Assembly (NCBI RefSeq): GCF_004402495.1 | Contig: NZ_SOFH01000017.1 | Location: forward strand, 89,460-153,459 | From: Cryobacterium sp. HLT2-28 | GTDB lineage: Bacteria; Actinomycetota; Actinomycetes; Actinomycetales; Microbacteriaceae | Direction: 5' to 3' | DNA: 64,000 nt | Shown here: piece after piece, positions 43,107 to 53,741 of the stretch | How positions within the stretch are numbered: position 1 is the first letter of the stretch | Layout: each line of letters opens with the position of its first letter | Notes under the pieces: model-generated | What the model was told of the DNA's origin: nothing | The model's database searches: none | What the model saw: the letters and a program-made list of their open reading frames with translations, nothing else | Made by a program: the position numbers and the translations under genes

Positions 43107-43847
43107 TCAGGAAGTGGTATCCGCTGCGCCCGTATCCGCTGCGTTCGCCGGCTTGACGCCTCGATGCAGGGCCACGATGCCCAGGGACAGGTTGCGGTAC
43201 GCCACAGCCTCGTAGCCGGCATCCCGCAGCCAGCTGCTCAGGGTGGACTGGTTCGGCCAGGCGGCGATCGACTCGCCGAGGTAGTCGTACGCCTCCGCGT
43301 TGGAGGAGGCGAGCTTCACGACCAGGGGCATGACGTGGTTGAGATAGGCGAAGTAGGCGGCGCGGACCGGCGCGAACGGCGGGGTGGAGAACTCGCAGAT
43401 CACGACGCGTCCGCCGGGCCTGGTCACCCGGTAGAACTCGGCGATGGCCTTCTTCGGCTCGACGACGTTCCGCAGCCCGAAAGAGATCGTCACGGCATCG
43501 AACTCGTTGTCGGCGAAGGGCAGTGCGGTGGCATCGGCCTGCACGAACTCGATCAGCGGGTTGCCGGCGTGGCGTTCCCGGCCGACCTTGATCATTCCCG
43601 CGGAGAAGTCCGCGGCCACGACGTGCGCGCCGGTGCGGGTCAGCGCCACGCTCGAGGTGCCGGTGCCGGCGGCGATGTCGAGGATCCGGTCGCCCGGTTG
43701 CGGGGCCACGGCCCGGGTCGCCGCCATCCGCCACAGGGCCGCGTTCCCGACCGACAACACCGCATTGGTGCGGTCGTAGTGGGTGGAGACCTGGTCGAAC
43801 ATGGCAGCAACCTGCTCGGGCTGCTTATTGAGGTCTGCTCTGCTCAC
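43107..43847 (-). CDS. menG: Demethylmenaquinone methyltransferase
   Basis: A 246-residue SAM-dependent methyltransferase (UbiE/MenG). MFDQVSTHYDRTNAVLSVGN opens the family domain; ILDIAAGTGTSSVALTRTGA is SAM motif I, ATALPFADNEFDAVTISFGL,RNV follows, and PGGRVVICEFSTP is the post-motif. It adds the ring methyl as the last step of menaquinone synthesis. Divergent from menF with 63 bp between starts. Confidence 0.92.
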   Translation of the reverse strand: MSRADLNKQPEQVAAMFDQVSTHYDRTNAVLSVGNAALWRMAATRAVAPQPGDRILDIAAGTGTSSVALTRTGAHVVAADFSAGMIKVGRERHAGNPLIEFVQADATALPFADNEFDAVTISFGLRNVVEPKKAIAEFYRVTRPGGRVVICEFSTPPFAPVRAAYFAYLNHVMPLVVKLASSNAEAYDYLGESIAAWPNQSTLSSWLRDAGYEAVAYRNLSLGIVALHRGVKPANAADTGAADTTS

Positions 43848-43910
43848 TCCCCCAGTCTAGATTGCCTGCGCACACGCCCGGCGTCCACCCTGCTGACATA
43901 GGCTGGGCGA

Positions 43911-45143
43911 GTGAATGCGCAGGCCCTGACGGTCGAAACCACTCCCCTCGCCGACGTGCGCCAACTCATCCTTCTGCTCGACAGCCACGAACCGCTGCTC
44001 TGGATGCGTCGCAACCAGGGCCTGGCCGGCATCGGCACGGCCCTGCGGCTCGAGTTCTCCGGGCCGACCCGATTGACGGATGCCGCCGCAGCCTGGCGCG
44101 ACGTGGTCGCGGCGGCCACCGTGACCGACCCGCTCTCCCGCACCGGCACCGGGCTGCTCGCCTTCGGAGCGTTCGCCTTCGACGCGTCCTCGGCCCAGAC
44201 CAGCGTGCTGATCGTGCCGCAGGTCATCGTCGGCCGCGAGGACGGCCAGTGCTGGGTCACCCGGATCTGGCCCACCGGCGGCACCCGGCCCGAGATCCCG
44301 CTCGCCCTGCGGCCGCTGGGCAACGAGTACCGCATCTCGCTCCTGCCTGGCACGCTGACCGCCGACGGCTACCGCGCCGCGGTGGGCGAGGCCATCGATC
44401 GGATCGCCGCTGCCGACCTCAACAAGGTCGTCCTGGCCCGGGACCTCGTCGGGCGCCTGCCTGCCGAATCCGACCTGCGCCGGGCCGTGAGCGAACTCGC
44501 CCTCGGCTACCCGGACTGCTGGACCTACGCGGTCGACGGTCTCGTCGGGTCGAGCCCCGAAACGCTGATCCGCGCCGACCACGGCGAGGTCAATGCCCGG
44601 GTACTGGCCGGCACGATGTCCCGCGGGGCGGACGCGGCATCCGACCTCGAGGCCGCGCTGCACCTGGCCACCTCGTCCAAGGACGGCGACGAGCACGCCT
44701 TCGCCGTGCAGAGCGTGCTCGCCTCGCTGCGCCCGCACACCTCGCACCTGACCACCAGCGAGATCCCGTTCACCGTGAAACTGCCCAACCTCTGGCACCT
44801 CGCGACGGATGTCGAGGGCACCCTCAGCGACGGGTCGAACTCCCTCGACCTGATCGCGGCGATGCATCCGACCGCCGCGGTCGCCGGCACGCCGACGGAG
44901 ACGGCGCTCGCGCTGATCCGCGAGCTGGAGCCGTTCGACCGGGGCCGGTACGCCGGCCCGGTCGGCTGGGTCGGTGCCGACGGTGACGGCGAATGGGCGA
45001 TCGCGTTGCGTTGCGCGCAGGTCACCCCAGGCGGAGACGTCACCGCCCACGCCGGCTGCGGAATCGTGCTGGACTCCGAACCCGACCGCGAACTCGCGGA
45101 AACCCGGATGAAGTTCCGCCCGATCGTCGAGGCTTTCGGCTGA
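43911..45143 (+). CDS. menF: Isochorismate synthase
   Basis: A 410-residue chorismate-utilising enzyme converting chorismate to isochorismate. Signature stretches: LNKVVLARDLVGRLPAESDL, DGLVGSSPETLIRADHGEVN, ARVLAGTMSRG, SSKDGDEHAFAVQSVLASLR, MHPTAAVAGTPTETAL and CGIVLDSEPDRELAETRMKF. Together these hold the Mg and catalytic Lys/Glu residues. GTG 43911 start. First committed menaquinone step. Confidence 0.92.
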   Translation: MNAQALTVETTPLADVRQLILLLDSHEPLLWMRRNQGLAGIGTALRLEFSGPTRLTDAAAAWRDVVAAATVTDPLSRTGTGLLAFGAFAFDASSAQTSVLIVPQVIVGREDGQCWVTRIWPTGGTRPEIPLALRPLGNEYRISLLPGTLTADGYRAAVGEAIDRIAAADLNKVVLARDLVGRLPAESDLRRAVSELALGYPDCWTYAVDGLVGSSPETLIRADHGEVNARVLAGTMSRGADAASDLEAALHLATSSKDGDEHAFAVQSVLASLRPHTSHLTTSEIPFTVKLPNLWHLATDVEGTLSDGSNSLDLIAAMHPTAAVAGTPTETALALIRELEPFDRGRYAGPVGWVGADGDGEWAIALRCAQVTPGGDVTAHAGCGIVLDSEPDRELAETRMKFRPIVEAFG

Positions 45144-45184
45144 CGCCACCCCGCCCGCCCGCCTGACCGACCGACCGACCGCCC

Positions 45185-45246
45185 AGATCGCCCGTTCCGG
45201 TCGACACCGACCGGTGTGCGCCGACTTCGACCGAAACGGGCGATCT
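45185..45246. terminator. 20-bp inverted repeat between convergent menF and ppk2
   Basis: AGATCGCCCGTTCCGGTCGA (45185-45204) pairs with 45227-45246 with one mismatch; loop of 22 bases, no U tract. It lies 42 bp after menF and 60 bp after ppk2 (opposite strand). Best read as a two-way terminator. Confidence 0.6.
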
Positions 45247-45306
45247 CGACGCGGGGCCCGCCTGGCAAGACGGTGGGCAAGTAGGGTCAGGGCGGAGCAG
45301 GTGGGG

Positions 45307-46170
45307 TCAGGTGGCGGCCAGCCGGGCCTTCTCCGCGGCCACGTCGAAGGCGGCCGGAGGCCAGTCGAGGTGCAGCCGCTCGAGGGCGTCGATGAGCAGG
45401 TGCTGCACGGCGAGGCGGGCGTACCATTTCTTCTCCGCCGGCACGACGAACCAGGGGGCCGCCGGCGTCGCTGTGCGCTCCAGGGCGAGCTGGTAGGCCT
45501 CCTGGTACTCGTCCCAGTGCAGCCGCTCGTCGACATCGCCCGGGTTGTACTTCCAGTGCTTGTCCGGACGGTCGAGGCGTTCCATCAGCCGAGCCTTCTG
45601 GTCGTCCGAGCCGATCTGCAACATGACCTTGACGATCGTGGTTCCCTCGTCGGCGAGCTGCTGCTCGAACTGCCCGATCTGGCCGTAGCGGGCCTCGAGT
45701 TCGTCCGGCGGCACCAGCCGGCGCACCCGGGCGATCAGCACGTCCTCGTAGTGCGAACGGTCGAAGACCCCGATCAGGCCGGCGTCCGGCAGGCGTTTCC
45801 GCACCCGCCAGAGGAAGTCGTGCGCCCGTTCCTCCTCGGTCGGGGCCTTGAACGCGTACAGCCGCACGCCCTGCGGGTCGACCGAGCCGACGACGTGCCG
45901 CACGATCCCGCCCTTGCCTGCCGTGTCCATCGCCTGCAACACGAGCAGCACCCGACGGGTGTCACCGAACTTGCTGCACGCGAACAGCTTCTCCTGCAGG
46001 GTGGACAGCACGCCGACCCCCTCGGCCAGCGCGTCGTCCGCGTTCTGCTTGTCCACACCGTCGAAGCCCGGGGTTGAGCCGGGGTCGACGTCGGAGAGCC
46101 GGAAACCGGGTCCCACCCTGAGCAGCGAGATCGGGTCGTCGTTCCAGAACTTCTTCGTGAGGTTCCCCAC
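45307..46170 (-). CDS. PPK2-family polyphosphate:nucleotide phosphotransferase
   Basis: A 287-residue kinase. Walker A MDTAGKGGIVRHVVGSVDPQ, lid VRLYAFKAPTEEERAHDFLW, Walker B GLIGVFDRSHYEDVLIARV and the C-terminal WKYNPGDVDERLHWDEYQEA are all PPK2. It moves phosphate between polyphosphate and nucleoside mono- or diphosphates; the one-domain form is usually class I or III. GTG 46170 with AAGGG upstream is chosen; the ATG at 46266 begins an unconserved stretch. Confidence 0.88.
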   Translation of the reverse strand: MGNLTKKFWNDDPISLLRVGPGFRLSDVDPGSTPGFDGVDKQNADDALAEGVGVLSTLQEKLFACSKFGDTRRVLLVLQAMDTAGKGGIVRHVVGSVDPQGVRLYAFKAPTEEERAHDFLWRVRKRLPDAGLIGVFDRSHYEDVLIARVRRLVPPDELEARYGQIGQFEQQLADEGTTIVKVMLQIGSDDQKARLMERLDRPDKHWKYNPGDVDERLHWDEYQEAYQLALERTATPAAPWFVVPAEKKWYARLAVQHLLIDALERLHLDWPPAAFDVAAEKARLAAT

Positions 46171-46282
46171 GGTGCACCCTTCGTCCGCGCCTGGCCAGTG
46201 CCGGCGATCATTCGCCGGTGGACGCCATTCTGGCGCAGCGGCACCGTGCCGCGCCAGAGCGAACACCGGCCTTGTGCCCGGG

Positions 46283-47995
46283 CTACCGGGCCAGCGGAAC
46301 CTCGAGCAGGCTCGGCCCGGCGGGCGGCATGGTCAGGGCCTGCTCGAGCTCGCTCCGCGTGCCGGCGATGCCGTACTCCCAGCCGTAGGCGGCTGCGAGC
46401 AGCTCGAAGTCCATCCGCTGCGGGGTGAAGAGAACCCGGGCGACCGATTCCGTGCGGGCGGATGCCGCAACCTCGAGGCCGTCGAAAATGGTTCCTCCGC
46501 CGTCATTGCCGACGATGACCTGCAGGCGCGGGCGCGGTTCGCCCGGCGTGAGCAGGAGGGAACCGGCGTCGTGCAGCAGCGCAAGGTCGCCGAGCAGCAG
46601 CCGGGTGACCCCGGCCGGGCGCGGCTCAGGGCCGAACTGGCTGGCCAGGGCGATGCCGACGGCCGTGGCCACGGTGCCGTCGATTCCGGCGAGGCCGCGG
46701 TTGGAGTGCACCGGGATCTTCTTGCCGCCGACGAGCCGGTCGGCCTCGCGGATCAGGCGGGAGGCGCCGAGCACGAGGCGGTCGTGGGGCCAGGACGCGC
46801 GCCACACGGCGTCGACCAGGATCGGCCGGGTGACCGGGGCGCGGAGGGCGGCGAGTTCGGCCCGGGTCATGCCGCGTTCGCCGACCGGGGGCGTGGCCAG
46901 GTCGGGTGAGCCGTCGAGCAACTGACGGCTGGTCATCACCCACCGGCCGAGCCACTCCCGTGCCTCGCGGGTGCCGGCGGCCACGACGGCCGTCTCATCG
47001 GCGATGACCGACCGGGCGAACACCCGCACCCGTCGCCCGGGGTTGAACCATTCGGCACCGGTCGCCGCCACGACGATGGTGTCGACGTCGTCCCTCTGGA
47101 GCAGCGCCGGGATCTCCCGGCTGAGCGTGGGGTGGCCGAACACGACGGCCCGCTCCACGCGGCCGCCGAACTCGTCGGCCTGGAGCAGCTCGCGGTAGGC
47201 GCCGACCAGGTTCGGGCCGAAGCGCGCCCCGCTGCTGACCTCGGCGAGCAGCGGCCAGCCGCCGGAACGGGCGAAGGCCTCGGCCGCCGCTGTGGCACCG
47301 GTGCCGGCGATGACCACGGTGCGTGGGCCGGCCGCCACCCGCACCGCGGGAGCCGGCTCGGGCCGCGGCCGCACCGGGGCCGGCGAGTCGACGGCAGGAA
47401 GGGAGTGCTCCGTCAGGTCCACCGGCGCCGAGAGCGGCTCCCTGAAGGCGAGGTTCAGCTGCACCGGGCCCGGGTCGGCGGAGTCCCGGCCGGTGGCCGC
47501 ATCCGTCGCCTGACACGCCAGCGCCGCGGCAGCCGCCGCCTCCCCCGGTTGCCCGGCCGGCGCCGGCACGTCGACGCAGAGCCGTGTCGCCGGCCCGAAC
47601 AACCCGGGCTGCACCGTGGTCTGGTTCGAACGGATGCCGCGCAACTCGTCGGGCCGGTCGGCCGTGAGCAGGATCATCGGCACCCCGGAGTGGTGCGCCT
47701 CGAGCACGGCGGGGTGGAGGTTGGCCACGGCGGTGCCGGACGTGCAGACGACCAGGGCCGGCCGCCCGGATTCGACGGCCAGGCCGAGCGCCAGGAAACC
47801 GGCGCCGCGCTCGTCGATGCGCACGTGCAGCCGGATCAGGTCGAGCCGTTCGAGTTCCGCACAGACCAGGGCGAGCGCCTGCGACCGGGCGCCGGGGCTG
47901 AGGACGACGTCGCGCACGCCGAGCCGCGCGAACTCGCCGAGGAGCGCGACGCTGAAATCGGTGGCCGGGCTTCCGCTGCCTGACGCCTCAGGCAT
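46283..47995 (-). CDS. menD: 2-succinyl-5-enolpyruvyl-6-hydroxy-3-cyclohexene-1-carboxylate synthase
   Basis: A 570-residue ThDP enzyme joining isochorismate and 2-oxoglutarate-derived succinyl unit. [20 protein letters not shown] opens the PYR domain, [16 protein letters not shown] has the catalytic Glu, [20 protein letters not shown] and [17 protein letters not shown] follow; the PP domain has [20 protein letters not shown] and [17 protein letters not shown] 47995 is the family start. It overlaps the gene upstream by 8 bp. Confidence 0.92.
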   Translation of the reverse strand: MPEASGSGSPATDFSVALLGEFARLGVRDVVLSPGARSQALALVCAELERLDLIRLHVRIDERGAGFLALGLAVESGRPALVVCTSGTAVANLHPAVLEAHHSGVPMILLTADRPDELRGIRSNQTTVQPGLFGPATRLCVDVPAPAGQPGEAAAAAALACQATDAATGRDSADPGPVQLNLAFREPLSAPVDLTEHSLPAVDSPAPVRPRPEPAPAVRVAAGPRTVVIAGTGATAAAEAFARSGGWPLLAEVSSGARFGPNLVGAYRELLQADEFGGRVERAVVFGHPTLSREIPALLQRDDVDTIVVAATGAEWFNPGRRVRVFARSVIADETAVVAAGTREAREWLGRWVMTSRQLLDGSPDLATPPVGERGMTRAELAALRAPVTRPILVDAVWRASWPHDRLVLGASRLIREADRLVGGKKIPVHSNRGLAGIDGTVATAVGIALASQFGPEPRPAGVTRLLLGDLALLHDAGSLLLTPGEPRPRLQVIVGNDGGGTIFDGLEVAASARTESVARVLFTPQRMDFELLAAAYGWEYGIAGTRSELEQALTMPPAGPSLLEVPLAR

Positions 47996-48458
47996 CCCGT
48001 CGGCCGGGCAGTTCGCCCTCGCCCGGATCCGCCTGTTTGGGGTCGAAACCCGCCGTGCCGGTCGAACCGGCCGACCCGGTCGAACCGGCCGATCCGGTCG
48101 AACCAGGCGCCTCTGGGCTGCCGGTCGAGCCGGTGCGCGGGTCCGGTTTGTCGAGGTCGGCCAGTTCCTGTTCGAGTGCCCGAATGCGCTCCTCGTCGGT
48201 CTTCTGCCGGCCGAGGCCCTTGAGGAAATCGAGGTCGTCGTCGGGGGCCATCGACCGGGCGACGCCCGCACCGCGGCGACCGCGGCCCACGATCAGCCAG
48301 AGCAGCGGGCCCACGACCGGGACCAGGAAGATGACGAACATCCACACCCACCGCGGCAGTCCTCGCACGCGATTGTGGGCGGTGGTCGCACAGTCGACCA
48401 GGGAATAGACGGTCAGGATGACGACCGCTAGCCCCACGACAATCCACACCTTGACCAT
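47988..48458 (-). CDS. Membrane protein with phospholipase-D-nuclease N-terminal (PLDc_N) domain
   Basis: A 156-residue protein with two helices ([20 protein letters not shown] and [20 protein letters not shown]), the last followed by a GRGRR anchor, which is PLDc_N. Residues 75-100 are charged and helical. The end is a low-complexity [19 protein letters not shown] repeat. No catalytic domain. Overlaps menD; co-transcription with the menaquinone genes is common in related actinobacteria, function unknown. Confidence 0.75.
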   Translation of the reverse strand: MVKVWIVVGLAVVILTVYSLVDCATTAHNRVRGLPRWVWMFVIFLVPVVGPLLWLIVGRGRRGAGVARSMAPDDDLDFLKGLGRQKTDEERIRALEQELADLDKPDPRTGSTGSPEAPGSTGSAGSTGSAGSTGTAGFDPKQADPGEGELPGRRDA

Positions 48459-48527
48459 TCGGCCATTCTAGAGCGCCCAGCCGAGAGATCGGTGTGTAGC
48501 TGCGGGACGGAGACCTAAGCTGGAACC

Positions 48528-48827
48528 ATGAAAGCTGTTCCCGCCTGGGTGACCTACTCCGTCTACCGCGTGCTCCTGTTCGCCGTTCCGCTCGCGATCC
48601 TGCTGGCCCTGCAGATCACCTGGTGGATCGCGGCCCTCGTCGCGGCGTTGATCGGCGTCTGCCTGTCCTACCTCTTCCTGCGCACGCCCCGCGAGCGGGT
48701 CGCACGCGGCCTGTACGAGGCACGGCACCCGGTCACGGAGACGGCCCACCCCGACGCCGAGTCCGAGGACGCGGCGATCGACCGCGCCGCCGGCGACGCG
48801 CTACAGCGCGAACGCCAGGGCGAGTAA
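48528..48827 (+). CDS. DUF4229 small membrane protein
   Basis: A 99-residue protein with two helices (SVYRVLLFAVPLAILLALQI and WWIAALVAALIGVCLSYLFL) then a charged tail with RTPRERVARGLYEARH, as in DUF4229 proteins found beside menaquinone genes in actinobacteria. Its 3' end overlaps menA (opposite strand) by 27 bp. Function unknown. Confidence 0.75.
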   Translation: MKAVPAWVTYSVYRVLLFAVPLAILLALQITWWIAALVAALIGVCLSYLFLRTPRERVARGLYEARHPVTETAHPDAESEDAAIDRAAGDALQRERQGE

Positions 48828-49853
48828 CACGCCGTAGGCCAGGGCCGCGAGGCTGGTCAGCTTCAGCGCGAGCACGAGCTCCTTCGACGTGGTCGCGGTG
48901 ACGACGATCAGGCCGGCCGGCACGGCCAGGAACAACACGAACAACGTGAACCAGGCCAGCGGGTAGAACAGCCCGAAGAACCCGGCGATCAGGAACGGCA
49001 CGAGCAGGAAGACGCAGAACACGACCCGCGACGCCGTGTCGCCGATCAGCACCGCCAGGGTGCGCTTGCCCGAGACCCGGTCCAGTTCACGGTCGCGCAG
49101 GTTGTTCACCATCAGCACGGCGCAGGCGATCAGGCCGATGCCGACCCCGCTCAGCCAGCTTTCCGTGTTGACGGTGCCCACCTGCACGAACGTGGTGCCG
49201 AGTGTGGCGACGAGGCCGAAGAACACGAACACGAAGAGCTCGCCGAGGCCGAAGTAGCCGTAGGGGCGACGTCCGCCGGTGTAGAACCAGGCGGCGACGA
49301 TGGCCGCGGCGCCAACCAGCAGCAGCCACCACTGACCGGTCAGCACGACGAGGGTGAGGCCGGCCAGCGCGGCGAGCGCGAAGAAGGCCAGGGCCACGGT
49401 CAGTACCGCGCGCGGCCGTGCCGCGCCGCCACCGGTCAGCCGGGCAGGGCCGATCCGGTTGGCGTCGGTGCCGCGGATGCCGTCCGAATAGTCATTCGCG
49501 TAGTTGACGCCGATCTGCAGGGACAGGGCCACCATCAGCGCGAGCAGCGCCCGCACCCAGTGGTAGGCGCCCGGTTCGCTGGCGACGATGGCCGCCCCGG
49601 TGCCGAGGGCCACCGGTGCGATGGCCAGCGGAAGCGTGCGGAGGCGCGCGCCGGACACCCAGTCGCCGGCCGTCGCCGGCCGACCGGCAGTCACCCCGCT
49701 GGTCCGGGGGGCGTTCCGCTTGGCGGGGTTGCCCGATTTCCCGGTCGTCCTGCCTGAGCCGGCCGTCCTGCCCGACCCGGGCTGGGCCCCGGTGGACGCC
49801 GAGGGGTTCAAACGCTGCATTTTGGGCCTGATCGGCCGCGCTGGTTGTGCCAC
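48801..49853 (-). CDS. menA: 1,4-dihydroxy-2-naphthoate polyprenyltransferase
   Basis: A 350-residue membrane prenyltransferase with about nine helices. The first Mg/diphosphate motif is NYANDYSDGIRGTDANRIGP (NDxxD type) and the second is NNLRDRELDRVSGKRTLAV. It attaches the prenyl chain to DHNA. Residues 1-65 are a Pro/Gly/Arg-rich leader not seen in the core family, so the real start may be the ATG near 49820 or later. GTG 49853 begins 10 bp after menE. Confidence 0.9.
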   Translation of the reverse strand: MAQPARPIRPKMQRLNPSASTGAQPGSGRTAGSGRTTGKSGNPAKRNAPRTSGVTAGRPATAGDWVSGARLRTLPLAIAPVALGTGAAIVASEPGAYHWVRALLALMVALSLQIGVNYANDYSDGIRGTDANRIGPARLTGGGAARPRAVLTVALAFFALAALAGLTLVVLTGQWWLLLVGAAAIVAAWFYTGGRRPYGYFGLGELFVFVFFGLVATLGTTFVQVGTVNTESWLSGVGIGLIACAVLMVNNLRDRELDRVSGKRTLAVLIGDTASRVVFCVFLLVPFLIAGFFGLFYPLAWFTLFVLFLAVPAGLIVVTATTSKELVLALKLTSLAALAYGVLLALAFAL

Positions 49854-49862
49854 GCATTCATG

Positions 49863-51050
49863 CTACTTCTTGGCGGCCCCGGCCAGTCGCCCGAGCTCCT
49901 GGCGATCCGGCTTGCCGGACGCGAGGAGCGGAATCGAGGCGACGAAGACGAGCCGCGCCGGCCGTGCCGCCGGACCGAGCACGGCCCCCGTCGCGGCCCT
50001 CACCCGGTCGAGCGGCTCAGGGCCGAGCGCCAGGGGAGGATGCAGGGACGGGACGGCCGGGGACGGGACGACGACGACCGGCACCTGGCCCCAGCGGTCA
50101 TCGTCCGCCGCGACCGCCACGGCCTCGGCCAGGCCGGGAAGCGATCGCACGACCCGCTCCACGGCGTCGAGGGACACCTTCTCACCGCCCGAGATGATGA
50201 CGTTGTCCTGGCGCCCGAGCACCCGCACGAGCCCGGTGGCCGGGTCGACCTCGCCCAGGTCGCCGGTGCGGTACCAGCGCACCCCGCGCACCTGCCTGAA
50301 GCGTTCCCGGGTGAGCTCGGGGTCGCCGAGGTAGCCCTCGGCCAGCACCGACCCCGAGATCTCGAGCTGACCGTCGACGGCGCGCACCTCGGTGTCGCCG
50401 ATCGGCAGCCCGTCGTAGACGCAGCCGCCGGCCGTCTCCGAGGAACCGTAGGTGCGCACCACCCGCAGGTCGAGGTCCGCCGCGCGGGCGAGGAGGCCGG
50501 CGGGGGTGGCTTGCCCGCCGACGAGGATGCCGGTGAATCGGCGGAGCACGGCCAGCAGGCGCCGGTCGCCGTCGGCCTCGGCGACGAGTCGGGCCAGCTG
50601 GGCCGGCACCAGCGAGGTGTACCGCAACGGTTCGGCCAGTCGCTCCGCGCCGGCCTGGAAGGCCGCCGGGTCGAAGTGCCCGACGGGCAGCACCACCGGG
50701 GTGGTCTGGGCCACGATCGACCGCACGAGCACCTGCACCCCCGCGATGTAATGCGCCGGGAGCGCGAGCAGCCACTGGCCGACACCATCGAGGGCCACCG
50801 TGGAGGCGGCAGCGCTGCTGAGCAGCGCGTCGGTGCCGAGCATCACGCGTTTGGGGACATCCGTCGACCCTGACGTCTCGATCACTACGGCCACCCGGCG
50901 CGGCACGGTGGTCTCCCCGGCGACCCCGGGGACGGGGAGCAGGGCGGGCACCGGGAGCAGGGCGGGGCCGGCGCCGGCGAGCGCCTCCCTCAGGAGCACC
51001 ATCAGGTCGAGGGGCTGGCCTGCCGGGACCGTGCGGAGCTCACGGGGCAC
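49863..51050 (-). CDS. menE: o-Succinylbenzoate-CoA ligase
   Basis: A 395-residue ANL-superfamily ligase, shorter than other acyl-CoA ligases as usual for actinobacterial MenE. AMP-binding loop VAVVIETSGSTDVPKRVMLG, then VVRTYGSSETAGGCVYDGLP, RWYRTGDLGEVD and VLGRQDNVIISGGEKVSLDA, with the final Lys in IPLLASGKPDRQEL. GTG 51050 is 2 bp after the menB stop, so coupled; an ATG at about 51006 is a second option. The long frame to 51926 is a shadow of menB. Confidence 0.88.
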   Translation of the reverse strand: MPRELRTVPAGQPLDLMVLLREALAGAGPALLPVPALLPVPGVAGETTVPRRVAVVIETSGSTDVPKRVMLGTDALLSSAAASTVALDGVGQWLLALPAHYIAGVQVLVRSIVAQTTPVVLPVGHFDPAAFQAGAERLAEPLRYTSLVPAQLARLVAEADGDRRLLAVLRRFTGILVGGQATPAGLLARAADLDLRVVRTYGSSETAGGCVYDGLPIGDTEVRAVDGQLEISGSVLAEGYLGDPELTRERFRQVRGVRWYRTGDLGEVDPATGLVRVLGRQDNVIISGGEKVSLDAVERVVRSLPGLAEAVAVAADDDRWGQVPVVVVPSPAVPSLHPPLALGPEPLDRVRAATGAVLGPAARPARLVFVASIPLLASGKPDRQELGRLAGAAKK

Positions 51051-51052
51051 CG

Positions 51053-51964
<912 letters not shown>

Positions 51965-52179
51965 CCCGCCAGCCTACGCGGGCGGGGTGCCGCCGGCCCG
52001 CGACCCTGGGTCGCTCGCGGCGCGCTCTAGCAGATCAGGGCCTCGTGAAGCGTGCCGACACGCCGTGAGAAGACCTCAATTACTCCTTGGGGTGGCGAGA
52101 AGTCAACCCCCTTGAGGGGCAGGTTTTCACCATGTGTACTAAGGGCCTGAGATCACTCGAGATCGACCCGGAGGTAGTC
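51965..52179. other. Intergenic leader before the sigma-factor cluster
   Basis: Holds the divergent promoters of menB and the sigma cluster, though no box is clear. A CCCC-TTGA-GGGG hairpin lies at 52108-52119, 60 bp before the ATG of the 45-codon gene. An in-frame ATG at 52132 has a weak site and is not used. Confidence 0.45.
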
Positions 52180-52317
52180 ATGGCTGGATATGACGCAGGG
52201 GCAGCATTCCACAACGATGTGAACGCGAGTGACGCGATCAGCGCTGAGGGGTACCGCCGTTTCGTGCACGTTTGTGAGATCGATTCCCGATCTGACCTCG
52301 TCAGGGTGGTGCGCTGA
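52180..52317 (+). CDS. 45-residue protein translationally coupled to the sigma factor
   Basis: ATG 52180 has a very good GGAGG site at 5-nt spacing (52170-52174). The short protein MAGYDAGAAFHNDVNASDAI, SAEGYRRFVHVCEIDSRSDL ends with VRVVR at a TGA that shares its A and G with the next ATG (TGATG, 52315-52319). It is acidic, with one Cys and a His. Coupling implies that ribosomes finishing it start the sigma gene. I know no family; it may be a leader peptide that sets sigma translation, or a small regulator of the sigma factor. Confidence 0.6.
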   Translation: MAGYDAGAAFHNDVNASDAISAEGYRRFVHVCEIDSRSDLVRVVR

Positions 52318-53321
52318 TGAGCGCCTTGATCCAGACGCCGCTTTCGGCCCCGTTGCCGTCCGCGCCGCCGGCCGCTTCCTCCCCCGGCCGGGGAGCCGGT
52401 TCTTCCTCGGTCTCCCGGTACAGCCGGGCGTCCACGGATGCCTTCGGCGACTATTTGCGCCGCATTGGGAAGGGTCCTCTGCTCACCGCGCTCGACGAGG
52501 TCGAGCTCGCCCGCCGCATCGAGGTCGGCTTGTTCGCCGCCGAGCGGCTGACCCGGGGAGTGTCCGATCCGGCCTATGCCCGCGAGCTGGCCTGGCTGGC
52601 CCACGACGGCGGCCGGGCGAAGAACCACTTCATCGAGGCGAACCTCCGCCTGGTGGTGAGCATCGCCAAGCATTACTCCGGCCGGGGCGTCCCGATCATG
52701 GACCTTGTGCAGGACGGGAACATCGGTCTGGTTCGCGCGGTCGAGAAGTATGACTTCATGACCGGCTACAAGTTCTCGACCTATGCCACCTGGTGGATCC
52801 GGCAGGCCATCCATCGTGGAATGGCGGACAAGTCCCGGATGATCCGCATCCCCGTGCACACCGCGGAAAAGTTGAACAAGATCAAGCGCATCCGCCGTGA
52901 CCTGACCAGCACGCTCGACCGCGACCCCACCCTGCGCGAGCTCTCCGAGGCGGCGCAGATCCCGGCCAGGGACGTTTCCCGGCTGCTCCAGTACGACAAC
53001 GAGCCGATCTCGCTGCACGCACCGGTGGGCGATGGGATCGGCGACATCTCCGAGCTGATCATCGACGATGATCTGCCCCAGCCCGATGAGTACGCCACCA
53101 TCACCCTCCGGGCGGCCGACATCGGCTTCTACCTGGATGCCCTGCCGCCGCGCGAACGGGCCATTCTCATCGCCCGGTTCGGCCTGGACGGCGACGAGCC
53201 GCGCACCCTCGACCAGATCGCCGTGATCCAGGGCGTCACCCGGGAACGGGTGCGGCAGATCGAGAAGCGGGCCCTGGCCCTCCTGCACGTGCCGCGGCTG
53301 GAGCGATACCTTCGGGATTGA
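52317..53321 (+). CDS. Sigma-70 family RNA polymerase sigma factor (group 1/2, primary-like)
   Basis: A 334-residue sigma. Region 1.2 LRRIGKGPLLTALDEVELAR; regions 2.1-2.4 KNHFIEANLRLVVSIAKHYS, LVQDGNIGLVRAVEKYDFMT and KFSTYATWWIRQAIHRGMAD; region 3 VHTAEKLNKIKRIRRDLTST; region 4 RERAILIARFGLDGDEPRTL, QGVTRERVRQIEKRALALL. No region 1.1 and no long acidic insert, so it is a group 2-like (stationary or stress) factor rather than the housekeeping one. Residues 1-45 are Ser/Pro-rich. Start shares a base with the upstream stop. Confidence 0.9.
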   Translation: MSALIQTPLSAPLPSAPPAASSPGRGAGSSSVSRYSRASTDAFGDYLRRIGKGPLLTALDEVELARRIEVGLFAAERLTRGVSDPAYARELAWLAHDGGRAKNHFIEANLRLVVSIAKHYSGRGVPIMDLVQDGNIGLVRAVEKYDFMTGYKFSTYATWWIRQAIHRGMADKSRMIRIPVHTAEKLNKIKRIRRDLTSTLDRDPTLRELSEAAQIPARDVSRLLQYDNEPISLHAPVGDGIGDISELIIDDDLPQPDEYATITLRAADIGFYLDALPPRERAILIARFGLDGDEPRTLDQIAVIQGVTRERVRQIEKRALALLHVPRLERYLRD

Positions 53322-53408
53322 CGTCCGGTTTCCCCCCGAACTGAGAGTATCCCGAGACCACGGTTCGCGCGTATTGTCGCTTGTAGTCACTAAAACGGGG
53401 GTTTTGAG

Positions 53409-53741
53409 ATGGGCAAGCTGACCTACAACTCGACCTTGTCGGCCGACTTCGATGATCGGGTCCTGGCCCACATCCAGGTTGTCATCGGCGCGAAGCTGCG
53501 CCGCGGCGAGTGCTTCTACTTCACCTGGCGTGACGATCCCCAGGGTGGGGACGGCCGGAGCACAATCTGGTTGCACCCGGCCATCCCCCTGACCTACAAG
53601 TACTTCGGCGGTAGGTCGCCGAGTCTCAATCGGGAATGGGTCGAGGCGCTGATGCTCACCGCGAATTCCTCCGGGGGCCTGCAGCTGGTCCCGGAGCCGC
53701 ACCGCGCCACAGCCGTCGTGACAGTGAGGGATGACTCATGA
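53409..53741 (+). CDS. Small conserved protein typical of Microbacteriaceae (DUF7882-like)
   Basis: A 110-residue soluble protein. Opening MGKLTYNSTLSADFDDRVLA, HIQVVIGAKLRRGECFYFTW, then STIWLHPAIPLTYKYFGGRS and REWVEALMLTANSSGGLQLV. I recognise this pattern from short Microbacteriaceae proteins that databases label DUF7882 or, wrongly, DNA ligase. No catalytic motif. ATG 53409, with gttttgag upstream. 87 bp after the sigma gene; overlaps the next gene by 4 bp. Function unknown. Confidence 0.65.
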   Translation: MGKLTYNSTLSADFDDRVLAHIQVVIGAKLRRGECFYFTWRDDPQGGDGRSTIWLHPAIPLTYKYFGGRSPSLNREWVEALMLTANSSGGLQLVPEPHRATAVVTVRDDS